From PALSA-693 sp963781155 (GTDB lineage Bacteria; Actinomycetota; Acidimicrobiia; Acidimicrobiales; Palsa-688): DNA of 64,000 nucleotides. A program made the position numbers and the translations under genes. The notes under the pieces were generated by a model. The model saw only the letters and a program-made list of their open reading frames with translations, was not told the DNA's origin and did no database searches. Location of the stretch: the NCBI GenBank assembly GCA_963781155.1, contig CAWAEC010000006.1, forward strand, positions 992,001 through 1,056,000, written 5' to 3'. Shown here piece by piece: positions 8,869 to 18,057 of the stretch; position 1 is the first letter of the stretch; the number at the start of each line of letters is the position of its first letter.

Positions 8869-9528
8869 ATGGCTTCGACTACGACAAGCACAGTTGCCGC
8901 TCCATCCGCGGTTCGTCCGGCGACGCCGCAGATGCTCAGCCACGCGGCTTGGGTCACGTGCGACGCGGTGGCCACTGCCGAGTTCTACGAGAACGTGATG
9001 TGCATGCCGCTGGTGAACGCTTTCACCGACCCGAATGTGCCGTCCACCGGCGATCCCTATCCCTTCTTGCACTTCTTCCACCGCATGCAAGACGGGTCCA
9101 TCGTGGCGTGGTTCGAGTCGCCCGGCCTGCCCGCCCCCGCACCGTCGACGGACCCCGCGTATGACATCTTCAATCACTTCGCCATGCTCGTGGAGTCCAA
9201 GGAAGCCGTGGAAGCTTGGATGCCGTGGCTGCACGCCCACGGCGTCGAGACCATCGGGCCGGTGGACCACCCCGGGATCGCCTACAGCTTGTACTTCTAC
9301 GACCCCGTCAACCACATCCGCCTCGAAGTGACATACCCGCTGCATCCCCGCTGGAACTCCAATGAGGAGTTCGCCCGGCAGGCTATGGAGGAGTGGAAGG
9401 CAATGAAGGCAGAGGTCGAGGCGCTGGCTCCCGCCGATCCCAAGGAGCAGGCTCGGCTGATGGCGAAGATGATTGAGGACGGCCGTGCCCGCCGTCCGGG
9501 CCACGAAGGCAGCGCACGAGCGCACTGA
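8869..9528 (+). CDS. VOC-superfamily (glyoxalase/extradiol dioxygenase-like) protein
   Basis: A 219-residue protein with one clear vicinal-oxygen-chelate module: MLSHAAWVTCDAVATAEFY at the N-terminus and HIRLEVTYP at the end. These give the His and Glu expected for a metal site in ring-cleavage dioxygenases and glyoxalases. A middle segment (YDIFNHFAMLVES) adds a further candidate His. Start chosen at ATG 8869; GTG 8827 is in frame but its extension is Gly/Pro-rich and unsupported. It overlaps the following hydrolase gene, and the pair resembles ring-cleavage then C-C hydrolysis pairs in aromatic or steroid breakdown. Confidence 0.8.
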   Translation: MASTTTSTVAAPSAVRPATPQMLSHAAWVTCDAVATAEFYENVMCMPLVNAFTDPNVPSTGDPYPFLHFFHRMQDGSIVAWFESPGLPAPAPSTDPAYDIFNHFAMLVESKEAVEAWMPWLHAHGVETIGPVDHPGIAYSLYFYDPVNHIRLEVTYPLHPRWNSNEEFARQAMEEWKAMKAEVEALAPADPKEQARLMAKMIEDGRARRPGHEGSARAH

Positions 9529-10687
9529 CCCCGGCAACGTGTCCGCCGAACTCGAGGAGCACATCCTCGGCATCCCCTATCCAGCTTCGGGCCAGTTCGA
9601 GTTGTTCTCTGGTGTGGCCCGCATCGCGGGCAAGATCTGGGCGCGGGAGGTCAAGATCGCAGGAACCCGACCTCGCACCGCGGTCGTGTTCGTCCACCCG
9701 ACCTCCAACTTCCTCGGCCACTTCGCTCTCGAGCCCCTCGCGGCTGCCGGGTGCGGTGCCATCGGCTTCACCACGCGCTACGTGGGCAACGATTCGCAGA
9801 TGCTGCTCGAGAACACCCTCGTCGATATCGCAGCCGGAATCCGATTCCTCCGTGAGCGCGGCTACACGCGCATCGTCCTGGTCGGCTACTCCGGTGGGGG
9901 GGCCATCGTGCCGTGGTACCAGCGGGAGGCGCTGGATCCCGTGACGACCAGCGCGCCATGCGGCGGGGGCCCCGATCTGACCAAAGCCGATCTCGGGCCC
10001 GCAGACGCAATCATGCTGATGAGCGCCCACCCCAGCCGGGCGCTGATGCTGCGTGACTGGATCGATCCCGCCATCGTCGACGAGTACGACCCGTACGCCC
10101 GTAACCCCGCGCTCGACATGTTCGACGGGCGCAACGGCCCGCCGTATCCGGTCGACTGGTTGGAGCGCTACCGGGGTGCGCAGCTGGAGCGTTTGCGGCG
10201 AATCACGTCGTGGTGCCGGGACGAGCTGGGCCGGTTGCCCACTCTTGGCCAGGACCACCCCAACGATCGTTCGTTCGTCGTCTACGGGACGGTGGCCGAT
10301 CCAGGCTTCCTGGATCTTTCTATCGCTCCCAACGATCGAGCCGTGGGTACCTACTGGGGACCGGCGCGCAGCGCGAACCTGCTTCCTGCCGGCCCGGCTC
10401 GGTACAGCTCGCTACGCTCCTGGCTGTCCAACTGGAGCGTCGACACCTCCAATGGCGACGCTCGGAAGCATCTCGGCGAGGTGAAAGTACCCGTGTTGGT
10501 GGTCAACGGCACCGCCGATCAGGGGATCCGGTCGTTTCACACCCACCAGCTGTGGGACGCGGTCGTCTCCGACGACCGGGAACTGGTCGAGGTCAAGCGC
10601 GGTGACCACTACTTCACCGATCCCCAGCCGCGCGCCGAGGCTCTCGACGCGATGGTGCGATGGCTGGGTGAGCGGGACTTCGTCTGA
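9485..10687 (+). CDS. alpha/beta hydrolase
   Basis: About 400 residues. The nucleophile elbow is VGYSGGGAIVP (G-x-S-x-G), and late motifs VVNGTADQGIRS and GDHYFTDP supply the acid and His. GTG 9485 is preferred because GAGGA lies 5 nt upstream, inside the VOC gene, giving a 44-nt overlap and coupling. GTG 9539 is a possible alternative. The stop codon overlaps the start of the next amidohydrolase (shared base at 10687), so VOC, hydrolase and amidohydrolase form one operon. It probably hydrolyses an ester or C-C bond; the substrate is unknown. Confidence 0.82.
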   Translation: MPAVRATKAAHERTDPGNVSAELEEHILGIPYPASGQFELFSGVARIAGKIWAREVKIAGTRPRTAVVFVHPTSNFLGHFALEPLAAAGCGAIGFTTRYVGNDSQMLLENTLVDIAAGIRFLRERGYTRIVLVGYSGGGAIVPWYQREALDPVTTSAPCGGGPDLTKADLGPADAIMLMSAHPSRALMLRDWIDPAIVDEYDPYARNPALDMFDGRNGPPYPVDWLERYRGAQLERLRRITSWCRDELGRLPTLGQDHPNDRSFVVYGTVADPGFLDLSIAPNDRAVGTYWGPARSANLLPAGPARYSSLRSWLSNWSVDTSNGDARKHLGEVKVPVLVVNGTADQGIRSFHTHQLWDAVVSDDRELVEVKRGDHYFTDPQPRAEALDAMVRWLGERDFV

Positions 10688-11938
10688 TGAGACAATCAGG
10701 AGGCACCGCCGACGCCAAATCGCAGGCATCCGAGGCCGACATGGATCGCATTCCCCCGATAGTGAGCCTCGACGACCACGTCATCGAGCCACCCCACGTG
10801 TGGGAGCGCTGGCTACCCCCGCGGTACAGGGATCGGGGGCCGAGAATAGAGCGCCGCCGCTACAAGCCGTTCACCATCGTCGGGATGGGCGACTACGCGC
10901 TCGAGGAGTCCGAAGATGGCGATCCCTGTGATGTCTGGGTCTTCGAGGGCGTCGTCTACCCCCAGAAGCGCCACTTGGCCTCGGTTGGCTTCGCTCCTAA
11001 GGACATTCTGCCGCTGCCCATCACCTACGAGGAGATGCGGCCGGGCTGCTACGACCCGGCGGCCCGGGTCGCGGACATGCGCCTCAACGGCGTGAGCGGG
11101 TCGCTGTGCTTCCCGACCTTCCCCCGCTACTGCGGCCAACGGTTTTGGGAAGCGAAGGACAAGGAGCTGGCCCACTCGTGCGTGCGGGCCTACAACGACT
11201 GGATGGTGGAGGAGTGGTGCGGCGACAGCGATGGAGCCCTTATCCCGCTCACCCTCATGCCATTGTGGGATGTGGACCTCGCGATCGCCGAGGTGCGCCG
11301 CAACGCCGCCCGGGGGGTCCGCGGTGTGCTTCAGCGAGATCCCGTACCACCTCGGGCTCCCGAGCATCCACAGCGAATACTGGGAACCTCTCTTCACAGA
11401 GTGCGAGGAAACCGGCACTGTGCTGTTCATGCACATCGGGTCGGCGTCGAAGATGTTCTCGACCTCCGCGGACGCTCCTGGCGGCGTGGTGCAGGACATC
11501 ACGGCCTTCCAGTGCGCGTCGGGGGCGCTCGCGGACTGGCTCGCCAGCGGGGTCTACCTGCGCCACCCTCGGCTTCGGGTCGTCCACGCCGAGGCCAACA
11601 TTGGCTGGATCCCCTACTTCCTCCAATCAGCCGACCAGACCTGGGCCCACCAGGCGTGGACCTTCTTCGACAAGATCCTGCCCGAACCTCCTTCGCACTA
11701 CTTTCACCAGAACGTCTCGGTGACCTTCATCGACGACCCAGTCGGCCTCGCCGCGCTCGACGTGATCGGCGACAATAAGGTCCTGCACGAATCCGACTAC
11801 CCCCACGCAGACGGCACCTTCCCCTACACCCGGGCCGTGGCGGCCCGCCAGATGCGCGACCTCGCCGACGAGCAGATCTACAAGCTATGCCGTGGCAATG
11901 CCCTGGAACTGCTCGGGCTCGCCGACTCCATCCACTGA
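10687..11938 (+). CDS. amidohydrolase-2 (TIM-barrel) family protein, frameshifted
   Basis: Metal-dependent hydrolase or decarboxylase of the 6-methylsalicylate/ACMSD-like amidohydrolase group. The N-terminal part has VSLDDHVIEPPHVWERW (D-x-H metal ligands). The second part, in another frame, has VLFMHIGSAS (His), VVHAEANIGW and HESDYPHADGTFP (Asp). The frames meet at a run of six G at 11312-11317; with five G the product reads through as RGSAVCFSEIPYHLG. The repaired protein is about 416 residues, the family's normal length, so this is most likely a homopolymer error rather than a pseudogene. Confidence 0.85.
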
Positions 11939-12052
11939 GCAGCCGGCAGGAACGGGGTGATGGGTCCTATCGATAGTAGGACGAGGCAGAGCTTGGGCCG
12001 GGTGGCCGCGAGCGTGCAGTGAGTCCGCCCCAACGGATGCGAAAGGGCCGTC

Positions 12053-12238
12053 ATGGCCAGGGGGCTCGTGATGGGAGCCACCGGGGTCATCGGCTCTAAC
12101 GTCTGGTGCCTGCTCGCTCTGGATGCCAACCAGCCTGCCGGTCTGGAGGCCGCGCTAGCCCATCGAGGTCGCCGTCCACGGCGACGGGGTATCCGGCCTA
12201 GGACCCCGACACCGCTCGATCTCGGTAACCATTGGTAG
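12053..12238 (+). pseudogene. possible fragment of an NAD-dependent epimerase/SDR gene
   Basis: ATG 12053, preceded by GAAAGGG, opens MARGLVMGATGVIGSNV, which is a Rossmann GxxGxxG turn, but after about 35 codons the sequence becomes Arg/Pro-rich and stops. It occupies an otherwise empty 313-base gap between the amidohydrolase and the SnoaL gene. It could be the 5' end of a deleted dehydrogenase or a chance open frame. Confidence 0.3.
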
Positions 12239-12251
12239 GTAGCCTCAGGCA

Positions 12252-12653
12252 ATGGACCACTCCGATCGTCTCGTGCTTCACGAGCTGGCTGCGGCGTATG
12301 GCGATGCTATCGACCACCGTGATTGGACTGCGCTGACCAAGGTGTTTACTCAAGACGTGGTGTACAGCAATCCGACGATGCCGGGCCGAGACCTGGTCGG
12401 CCTCGAAGCGGTCCGTAGATTCATGGCCAGGGCACACCATCCGCTTGCTCATCACATCACCAACGTGCGAGTAGAGGACGCTGCCGAGGGACCGATCCTT
12501 CACTCGCGGGTGCTGCTGCTTCGAGACGACGGCTCCTGCTCGTCCGGCGAGTATTACGACCGAGTTGTGCGAACGAGCGACGGTTGGCGGGTTCGCCATC
12601 GCAGCTTCCAGGCCAGAGTCAGACCAGAGGGAGACACGCCTCTCCAGGGCTGA
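12252..12653 (+). CDS. SnoaL-like (NTF2-fold) protein
   Basis: A 133-residue protein with the SnoaL_4/NTF2-like pattern: LVLHELAAAYGDAIDHRDW at the start, FTQDVVYSNP, then HHITNVRVED and a final GWRVRHRSF strand. These small cone-shaped proteins act as isomerases, dehydratases or hydratases, or simply bind polycyclic substrates; several occur in steroid-degradation clusters. It follows a short degenerate stretch and precedes the LLM oxidoreductase on the same strand. Confidence 0.8.
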   Translation: MDHSDRLVLHELAAAYGDAIDHRDWTALTKVFTQDVVYSNPTMPGRDLVGLEAVRRFMARAHHPLAHHITNVRVEDAAEGPILHSRVLLLRDDGSCSSGEYYDRVVRTSDGWRVRHRSFQARVRPEGDTPLQG

Positions 12654-12805
12654 AATAGCCACGTTCCACGAAGCCAGACTCATGAGCCCAGACCGAATGA
12701 GGAAGGCTCCACTATGGAGCGGAGCTCGGACCGAGGCGAGTCTTGTCAGGTGGTGGTCGCTCCCCTAACGTCTCGATCCATAGTCCGACCATCGCCGAAA
12801 ACGGT

Positions 12806-12822
12806 TTAGACTTTAGGTCTGA
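12806..12822. promoter_or_regulatory. inverted repeat TTAGAC-N5-GTCTGA
   Basis: TTAGAC (12806-12811) and GTCTGA (12817-12822) form a near-perfect palindrome in an AT-richer gap about 85 nt upstream of the LLM oxidoreductase start. Position and symmetry suggest an operator; the regulator is unknown. Confidence 0.3.
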
Positions 12823-12907
12823 GCGTCTCCGACTCGGCTGGCTATTATCCAAAATGTCGTAGGGCGACCGCCGCGTGGAACCGCTCGCCCAGGGGAGGGT
12901 GAATGAC

Positions 12908-13813
12908 GTGCAATTCAGTCTCTTGATGCCGATGCGAGCGACCAAGCACTACGACCGTTGGATCGAAGACGGGCACCTGGTCGACGTGGCTCGCTTAGCC
13001 GAGTCGTCGGGTTTCGACGGGGTGGCGGCGACGGACCACCCCTTCCCTGATGACGACTGGCTCGCGCATGGTGGTCATCATGCTTTTGACCCTTTCGTAG
13101 CACTGTCGTACATGGGTGCGACTACCACCAGAGTGCGACTCATGACCTTTGTGCTGGTCGCGGGCTATCGCAATCCCTACATGGCGGCCAAGGCGCTCGC
13201 CAGTCTGGACAAGCTCTCCGGCGGGCGAGTCGTGGCCGGCCTGGCCGCGGGCTACCTACGCCCCGAATTCGAGGTGTTGGGTGCGGAGTGGGAGCACCGC
13301 GGCCAGCTTTTTGACGCGGCTTTGGACGCGATGCGCGCCGCTTGGTCGGGCGAGAGCGTCAGCGTCACCGGGCCGTTTGCCGCGACGGGGCACACCCAGC
13401 TGCCGCCGCCGGCGCGACTTGGTGGGCCACCCTTGTGGATCGGGGGCAACAGCGCTGCGGCGCGGCGCCGCGCAGCCGAACGGGGCGACGGCTGGGTGCC
13501 GATTGCTCAGGGGGAGGCGATGGCGAAGATCACGAGAACCCCACCCCTGGAGACGATCGGGCAGCTGGCAGACCTGGTGGCCGACCTCATTCGCCGCCGC
13601 ACAGAGAGTGGCGGCTCGAAGGTCGACGTATGTCTCGTGCCTTTTGGTGACCAGGCCGACATGGCCTCGTGGTGCACGCAGATCCGCCGTGACCTCGCCG
13701 CGTACGATGACGCCGGCGTGACCTGGCTGCTGATCGAACCGCACGTGCGCAGCCTCGGTCAGCTGCGCGATGCCGTAGCGCGGTTCGCCGACGAAGTGAT
13801 GGTGGCCGGCTGA
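12908..13813 (+). CDS. LLM-class (luciferase-like) F420/flavin-dependent oxidoreductase
   Basis: A 301-residue TIM-barrel oxidoreductase. GTG 12908 follows GGGGAGGG (12892-12899) at ideal spacing, and the product begins VQFSLLMPM. GFDGVAATDHPFP and LDKLSGGRVVAGLAAG are typical of actinobacterial F420-dependent LLM proteins, which reduce or oxidise steroids, aromatics or other ring systems. GPPLWIGGNSAAARRRAAER forms part of the cofactor phosphate region. Cofactor identity (F420 or FMN) is inferred from the family only. Confidence 0.88.
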   Translation: MQFSLLMPMRATKHYDRWIEDGHLVDVARLAESSGFDGVAATDHPFPDDDWLAHGGHHAFDPFVALSYMGATTTRVRLMTFVLVAGYRNPYMAAKALASLDKLSGGRVVAGLAAGYLRPEFEVLGAEWEHRGQLFDAALDAMRAAWSGESVSVTGPFAATGHTQLPPPARLGGPPLWIGGNSAAARRRAAERGDGWVPIAQGEAMAKITRTPPLETIGQLADLVADLIRRRTESGGSKVDVCLVPFGDQADMASWCTQIRRDLAAYDDAGVTWLLIEPHVRSLGQLRDAVARFADEVMVAG

Positions 13814-14108
13814 ACGACACTGTGAGTCTGAGTCCTCACGGATAGCTCGGGTTTCCGCAGGATCCGTCGACAAATAGGGGCCCGCCCGAGAGTGGAGTGC
13901 GGCGCGCAGTCGCCAGATCGAGTAGCAAGAACGACGACCGGGCCGGAACAACGACGGTGGTTCGCTCCGCACGCAGACCCGCCGACGCGGTCCGAAGGAC
14001 CGCGTCGGTGCTGGGGCCGGCGGGCGAACAGGCCGCCATTGAGGCCCCGCTCGAACACAGCTTTCTCATGGACGACCGGAGTGACATCGACACAGGAAGG
14101 AAGGCGGC

Positions 14109-14329
14109 ATGCCAACAGGACTCACCGGTGACGAGGCAGCACGGCTCCCGAGTTAGAAGATCGGGCGGAGATCAACGACATCGTGAACCGATATGGCAAC
14201 GGCGTTCGCCTCGGTGACGCCGAGCAGATCGTTTCCTGTTTCTCTTATGACGCTGTGGTGGACCACGGACATAGCCAGACCGTCGAGGCCAGCGAGGCGC
14301 CGCCTCCCCGGGCCGTGCGGCGTGCTTGA
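14109..14329 (+). pseudogene. SnoaL-like gene relic
   Basis: ATG 14109 has a good ribosome-binding site (AGGAAGGA) and begins MPTGLTGDEAARLP, but stops in frame. A shift near 14150 gives ELEDRAEINDIVNRYG, then GDAEQIVSCFSYDAVVDHG, a clear SnoaL/NTF2-like N-terminal half. That frame ends at TGA 14327-14329 with the C-terminal half gone. The strong start and missing end point to a gene that was functional and then truncated. Confidence 0.6.
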
Positions 14330-15510
14330 CGGGCACTCGTCCTCGTCTCTCGATGGACCCGGACAAATCCTTCAACAAGTGCCGACGGTCCGGGGTCAAA
14401 GACCGCCAGCCGCGCGCCTCAGGTATCCCAGCGTACTTGATCAACCCCGAACCGCGACCGCGAAAAGGGACGCCGCGCTGCTTACGATGCAACCGGTGCG
14501 GCGCAGCGCGATGAGCAAACTCAAGGCGGCTACCCGACGACGCTGACGAGCCGGCCTCGGCGGTGGCTACCTTCTGTCATGGATGAGCGAAGCGCGTGGT
14601 GAAGGACTCGAGGGGCGGCGCAGGTTTCAATTTTGTTGGTCGCCGCAGGGGTCCACGCCTGGCATGTCCAGGAAGAGGCGGCCCTAGGTGGTGACTTCTG
14701 GCGCCTCCGGCTGGGAGCCTTTGGTGGACAGCTCCAGGATGTGCGATTAGTCGGGTAGGGCCGCACCTCTGCCACTCGGCTCGCGTCCATACGGTTCGGA
14801 TACCCTGCTGAGCACAGATGTCAACGCCGCCATGGAACCTATGGGAAGGACCGCCTGTCGAGCTGGATGCCGCCGGCGGCGTGTTGAGCGTACAGCGTAC
14901 TGCTCCTTTGCAGAGCCGGCCTGGCAGTTTCGCGTCATTTCCGGAGGCGGCCTCCGTGATCGCAGCCGCGACGGCCGGCCTCTCATGGGAACCGGGCACA
15001 CATAGCCGCTGGGGCAGACGTCGAGCCCCGCGACGAGGTGGACATTTCGGGACGGGCTTGTCTTCTCCGATGAAGGCGAGGGCCAGCGATGCAGTTCGGG
15101 TGCGGATCATCGCTCGGACGTGGCGCCGGGAGGCGGTTCCGTCGGGGCGAACTGGTTCCAGGTTGGTTCCAAACTTCCCGTAACGAAGTCGTACCGGATG
15201 GCACGGCAGGGGAGCGGCGCGGCGAATCTCCCTGCTCAACGGGCGTGAAGTGGACTGGGTGACACGATCGAGCACGGGAGCGGGGAGAGTTCGAGCCCCC
15301 ATCCCGGCTCACTTCGGAGGGCCCACGTGGCGGAATGTCTGATCAGGCAGCCGGGATAGTCCGCCGATCTGTTACCTCCACCGGTGGGTTAGCGTGCTTG
15401 TCCTCCGGGCGACGGTCGGTCTTAGCCCAAACAAAGCATCGCAACACCGACCAACAGGTCAGTACGGGCGAGACGCGCCGAAGACAGACTCCGCCGACCC
15501 TGGCCAACAA
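14330..15510. other. about 1.2 kb with no supportable gene
   Basis: Open frames exist on both strands (up to about 240 codons on the minus strand, 14577-15302), but none shows a recognisable domain, ribosome-binding site or amino-acid make-up unlike random GC-rich translation. TTCGAGC near 15287 and GCCCACGTGGCGGAATG at 15321-15337 look like tRNA T-arm and tRNA-Leu 5'-end pieces but do not fold into a tRNA. The stretch looks like degraded DNA beside the tRNA-Gly scar. Confidence 0.5.
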
Positions 15511-15515
15511 ACTTG

Positions 15516-15542
15516 TATATCCCCGTCGTGTAGAGGGATATA
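15516..15542. promoter_or_regulatory. palindromic operator of the vapBC pair
   Basis: TATATCCC (15516-15523) and GGGATATA (15535-15542) are perfect inverted repeats separated by 11 nt, ending 8 nt before the antitoxin start. VapB-VapC complexes usually repress their own promoter through such palindromes, and the AT-rich arms could also contain the -10 element. Confidence 0.65.
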
Positions 15543-15550
15543 CTGGTCCG

Positions 15551-15745
15551 GTGACGAAACGCCTGGTAGACATCGACGAGGAGGCGCTCGCCGCGGCGCA
15601 AGCCGAGCTGGGCACTTCTACGATGAAAGAGACCGTAAACACGGCTCTGCGGCGGGCCGGACAGAGCCGTTCTCGTCGGGTGAAGGAAGCGCTCGATCGC
15701 CTCGCCCGCCGCCAGTTGCTTCCCCGTGAGGACGCGTGGCGCTGA
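15551..15745 (+). CDS. VapB-type antitoxin
   Basis: A 64-residue protein from GTG 15551. MTKRLVDIDEEALAAAQAEL followed by GTSTMKETVNTALRRA is the N-terminal ribbon-helix-helix pattern of actinobacterial VapB antitoxins; the basic C-terminus would wrap the toxin. The longer open frame upstream to 15335 spans the palindromic operator and is not translated. Its stop overlaps the toxin start by 10 nt, the usual coupled arrangement. Confidence 0.85.
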   Translation: MTKRLVDIDEEALAAAQAELGTSTMKETVNTALRRAGQSRSRRVKEALDRLARRQLLPREDAWR

Positions 15746-16149
15746 CCCATCTCGTCGACACCAGTGTGATCTCGCGTCTGGGCGTGGATTCGGTTCGCGC
15801 CATCGTCGATCCCCTCGCCGAAGAGGGTCGCGTGGGTCGAGCCGGAATCACCGATCTCGAAGTTGGATACGGCAGTCGGAATGCTCGGGAGTGGGATCGG
15901 GATATGGACGATCTGTCCATCTTCGAGCTCGTGGAGACGACCAGCGAGCACGTCCGAAGAGCCCGGCAGGTCCAGCGGCTGCTCGCGTCGCGGAGCCAGC
16001 GAGGGCGCAAGGTGCCGGATCTGCTGATTGCCGCCGCGGCCGAGCAGGCGGGCTTGACCCTGTTGCATTATGACTCGGACTTCGACCTGATCGCCACGGT
16101 GACAGGCCAGGGGTGCGAATGGATCGTGCCGGCGGGGAGCATCGACTGA
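15736..16149 (+). CDS. VapC-type PIN-domain toxin (ribonuclease)
   Basis: A 137-residue PIN nuclease starting at GTG 15736. All four acidic Mg2+ ligands are visible: Asp in HLVDTSVIS, Glu in ITDLEVGYG, Asp in KVPDLLIAAAAE and Asp in LLHYDSDFDLI. It should cut RNA, often tRNA, when freed from VapB. Length and domain are intact, so the module looks functional. It lies 155 nt upstream of a tRNA-Gly 3' fragment, a common neighbourhood for modules carried by integrated elements. Confidence 0.88.
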   Translation: MALTHLVDTSVISRLGVDSVRAIVDPLAEEGRVGRAGITDLEVGYGSRNAREWDRDMDDLSIFELVETTSEHVRRARQVQRLLASRSQRGRKVPDLLIAAAAEQAGLTLLHYDSDFDLIATVTGQGCEWIVPAGSID

Positions 16150-16303
16150 GGGGCGTCCGTCCAACGCCTCCGCTGCGGCGGACTCCACCGACGATCTTTC
16201 CAACATTTTGCCAACCGACTCTGGGTCGCAGGCCCCCGCAGGAGCCGTGGAGAGCCGTCCTCCCACCACGGAAGCCCTGCTCAGCGGGTCGATGCGGTTT
16301 TGC

Positions 16304-16352
16304 TATCACCTTGCCAAGGTGAGGGTCGCGGGTTCGAATCCCGTCGTCCGCT
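16304..16352 (+). tRNA. 3' portion of tRNA-Gly(GCC); probable remnant or attachment site
   Basis: The anticodon arm (TCACC 16306-16310, loop TTGCCAA with anticodon GCC, GGTGA 16318-16322) is perfect. So are the T-arm (GCGGG-TTCGAAT-CCCGT, 16328-16344) and the acceptor 3' strand CGTCCGC plus discriminator (16345-16352). The matching 5' acceptor GCGGACG and a normal D-arm are missing: the 26 nt upstream give only partial pairing. Integrases that use tRNA genes recombine within the anticodon-to-3'-end segment, which leaves exactly such a half. It may also be a decayed tRNA with an abnormal D-loop. Confidence 0.7.
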
Positions 16353-16482
16353 CGGGGTAAAAGCCGCAGGTCAGATCGCCCAAATGCCAGGCGCGCCTCC
16401 TGGTAGGAAGCGATCGAGGGGCGGCGCCTGTGCGAGGCGTGTAAGAGTCGGACGGTCGAGGGTGCCCGCAGAGGAGTGTCGC

Positions 16483-18057
16483 ATGCCGAGGGATCGAAGC
16501 CACGCGTTGGACCACGTGGTGTTGGTGCTGTTCGAGAACCGCTCATTGGACAACGTGCTGGGCCATCTCTACGGCCCCGAGGACAGTAAGAACTTTGAGG
16601 GGGTGATCGGCAAGGACCTGTCGAATCCCATCCCGGAATGGGCGCAGTATGGGGCCGAGCGCAAGGCGGTGCCCTACACGGCGGCCACCGACATGGACAG
16701 CCCCAACCCCGATTCGGGGGAGGAGTACCCGCACACCAACACCCAGCTGTACAACATCTTGAACGAGGAGAACCGGTTCAAGATGGGCGAAGATCTTGTC
16801 GCCCCCTGGAACGCACCCCAGCCGGGTCAGACGCCCACCATGGATGGTTTTGTTACCGACTACATCAGTTTCTTCACTGCCGAGACGGGGCGGCAGCCCA
16901 CCTACGAGGAGTACTCGCAGATCATGACCGGCTTTACCCCCGAACAGGTTCCGGTGCTGAACGGGTTGGCCCGGGGCTTTGGGGTGTTCGACCACTGGTT
17001 CTGCGAGGTCCCGTCCCAGACCTTTATGAACCGCTCCTTCTGGACGGCGGCGACGTCCTCGGGGTTGACGGTAAACAGTCCGGCCAAGAAGTGGCTCACC
17101 GACAACGACGCCGAGACGATCTTCAACCGCCTCGAAGCGCACGGCAGGACCTGGAAGGTGTATGTGTCCGAGCCGATGCAGCTGTCGGCCACCGGGCTGA
17201 TCCACTATCCGCGGCTGAAGGATCGCCTGGCCACCCATTTCGTGCCGTTCGCCCAGTTCGAGGTGGACGCCGCCAACGGGGCACTACCCGACTTCTCCCT
17301 CATCGAGCCGTGCCTGACTATGGGGCACAACGACTACCACCCGGCCTACGGCCGAGCCCTGGCCCAAGGGGTGACCATCCCGAGCGCCGACCCGCCCTCG
17401 TCGATACTGGGTGGGGAGGCGTTCCTGGCCCGTATCTACGCTGCCTACGGGGGAATGCAATCGGACACAGCCTGCAATGTGTGGAACACCACGTTGTTCA
17501 TCGGCTGGGATGAACCGGGTGGCACCTACGACCATGTGCCCCCGCCGCCAGTCCCCCCGCCCGACCGCGGCGTCCCGGTCGGCGAATGCGGGTTCAGGTT
17601 CGACCGCTCCGGCTACCGGGTGCCGGCCGTCATCGTCTCGCCCTGGGTGGCCGAGGGGGTGGTGTTCAACCAGGAGCACCGCCACACCTCGCTGATCGCC
17701 ACCCTGCGAGAGTCGTGGAACCTGGGCGACCCTTTCACCGGCCGGGACGCCGCGGCCCGTACCTTTGCTGACGCCTTCACGCTGGACCATCCCCGGGACC
17801 CTGAATCGTGGCCGGTGCCAATCCCACGTCCGGTGCCAGCCTTCACCACGGACGCCGCCGCCATCGGACAAGTCCTGTCCCAGGTGGGCAAAACCTTCCT
17901 GGACGGACTTCGGCAGCACGCAGCCGAGAACAACGTCAAGCTGGGAGGGTTGCCCGACGACCCCAACGCGGAAATCGCGCCCGAGCGGGTCCTCACGGTC
18001 ATCCGCAGCGCCCTCGCCATCTACTTCCCGCTGCTGGCCCCCACCTCCGTCGGGTAG
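16483..18057 (+). CDS. phosphoesterase family protein (phospholipase C/acid phosphatase-like)
   Basis: A 524-residue protein from ATG 16483 with GAGGAG 7 nt upstream. The N-terminal VLVLFENRSLDNVLGHLYG is the hallmark ENRS(F/L)D metal site of the bacterial phospholipase C/phosphoesterase family. Further conserved blocks are FDHWFCEVPSQTFMNRSFWT, TMGHNDYHPA, FIGWDEPGGTYDHVPPP and YRVPAVIVSPWV. It probably hydrolyses phosphate mono- or diesters. No signal peptide or TAT motif is visible at this start. The open frame continues upstream through the tRNA-Gly piece and is not credible there. Confidence 0.87.
   Translation: MPRDRSHALDHVVLVLFENRSLDNVLGHLYGPEDSKNFEGVIGKDLSNPIPEWAQYGAERKAVPYTAATDMDSPNPDSGEEYPHTNTQLYNILNEENRFKMGEDLVAPWNAPQPGQTPTMDGFVTDYISFFTAETGRQPTYEEYSQIMTGFTPEQVPVLNGLARGFGVFDHWFCEVPSQTFMNRSFWTAATSSGLTVNSPAKKWLTDNDAETIFNRLEAHGRTWKVYVSEPMQLSATGLIHYPRLKDRLATHFVPFAQFEVDAANGALPDFSLIEPCLTMGHNDYHPAYGRALAQGVTIPSADPPSSILGGEAFLARIYAAYGGMQSDTACNVWNTTLFIGWDEPGGTYDHVPPPPVPPPDRGVPVGECGFRFDRSGYRVPAVIVSPWVAEGVVFNQEHRHTSLIATLRESWNLGDPFTGRDAAARTFADAFTLDHPRDPESWPVPIPRPVPAFTTDAAAIGQVLSQVGKTFLDGLRQHAAENNVKLGGLPDDPNAEIAPERVLTVIRSALAIYFPLLAPTSVG

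Noticed and set aside
14577..15302. 241-codon minus-strand frame
   Set aside because: No recognisable domain, no ribosome-binding site, composition as expected for random GC-rich sequence.
15280..15340. tRNA-like pieces (TTCGAGC arm; GCCCACGTGGCGGAATG resembling a tRNA-Leu 5' end)
   Set aside because: The T-stem does not pair and no anticodon arm or matching acceptor strand follows; kept only as a hint of decayed tRNA DNA.
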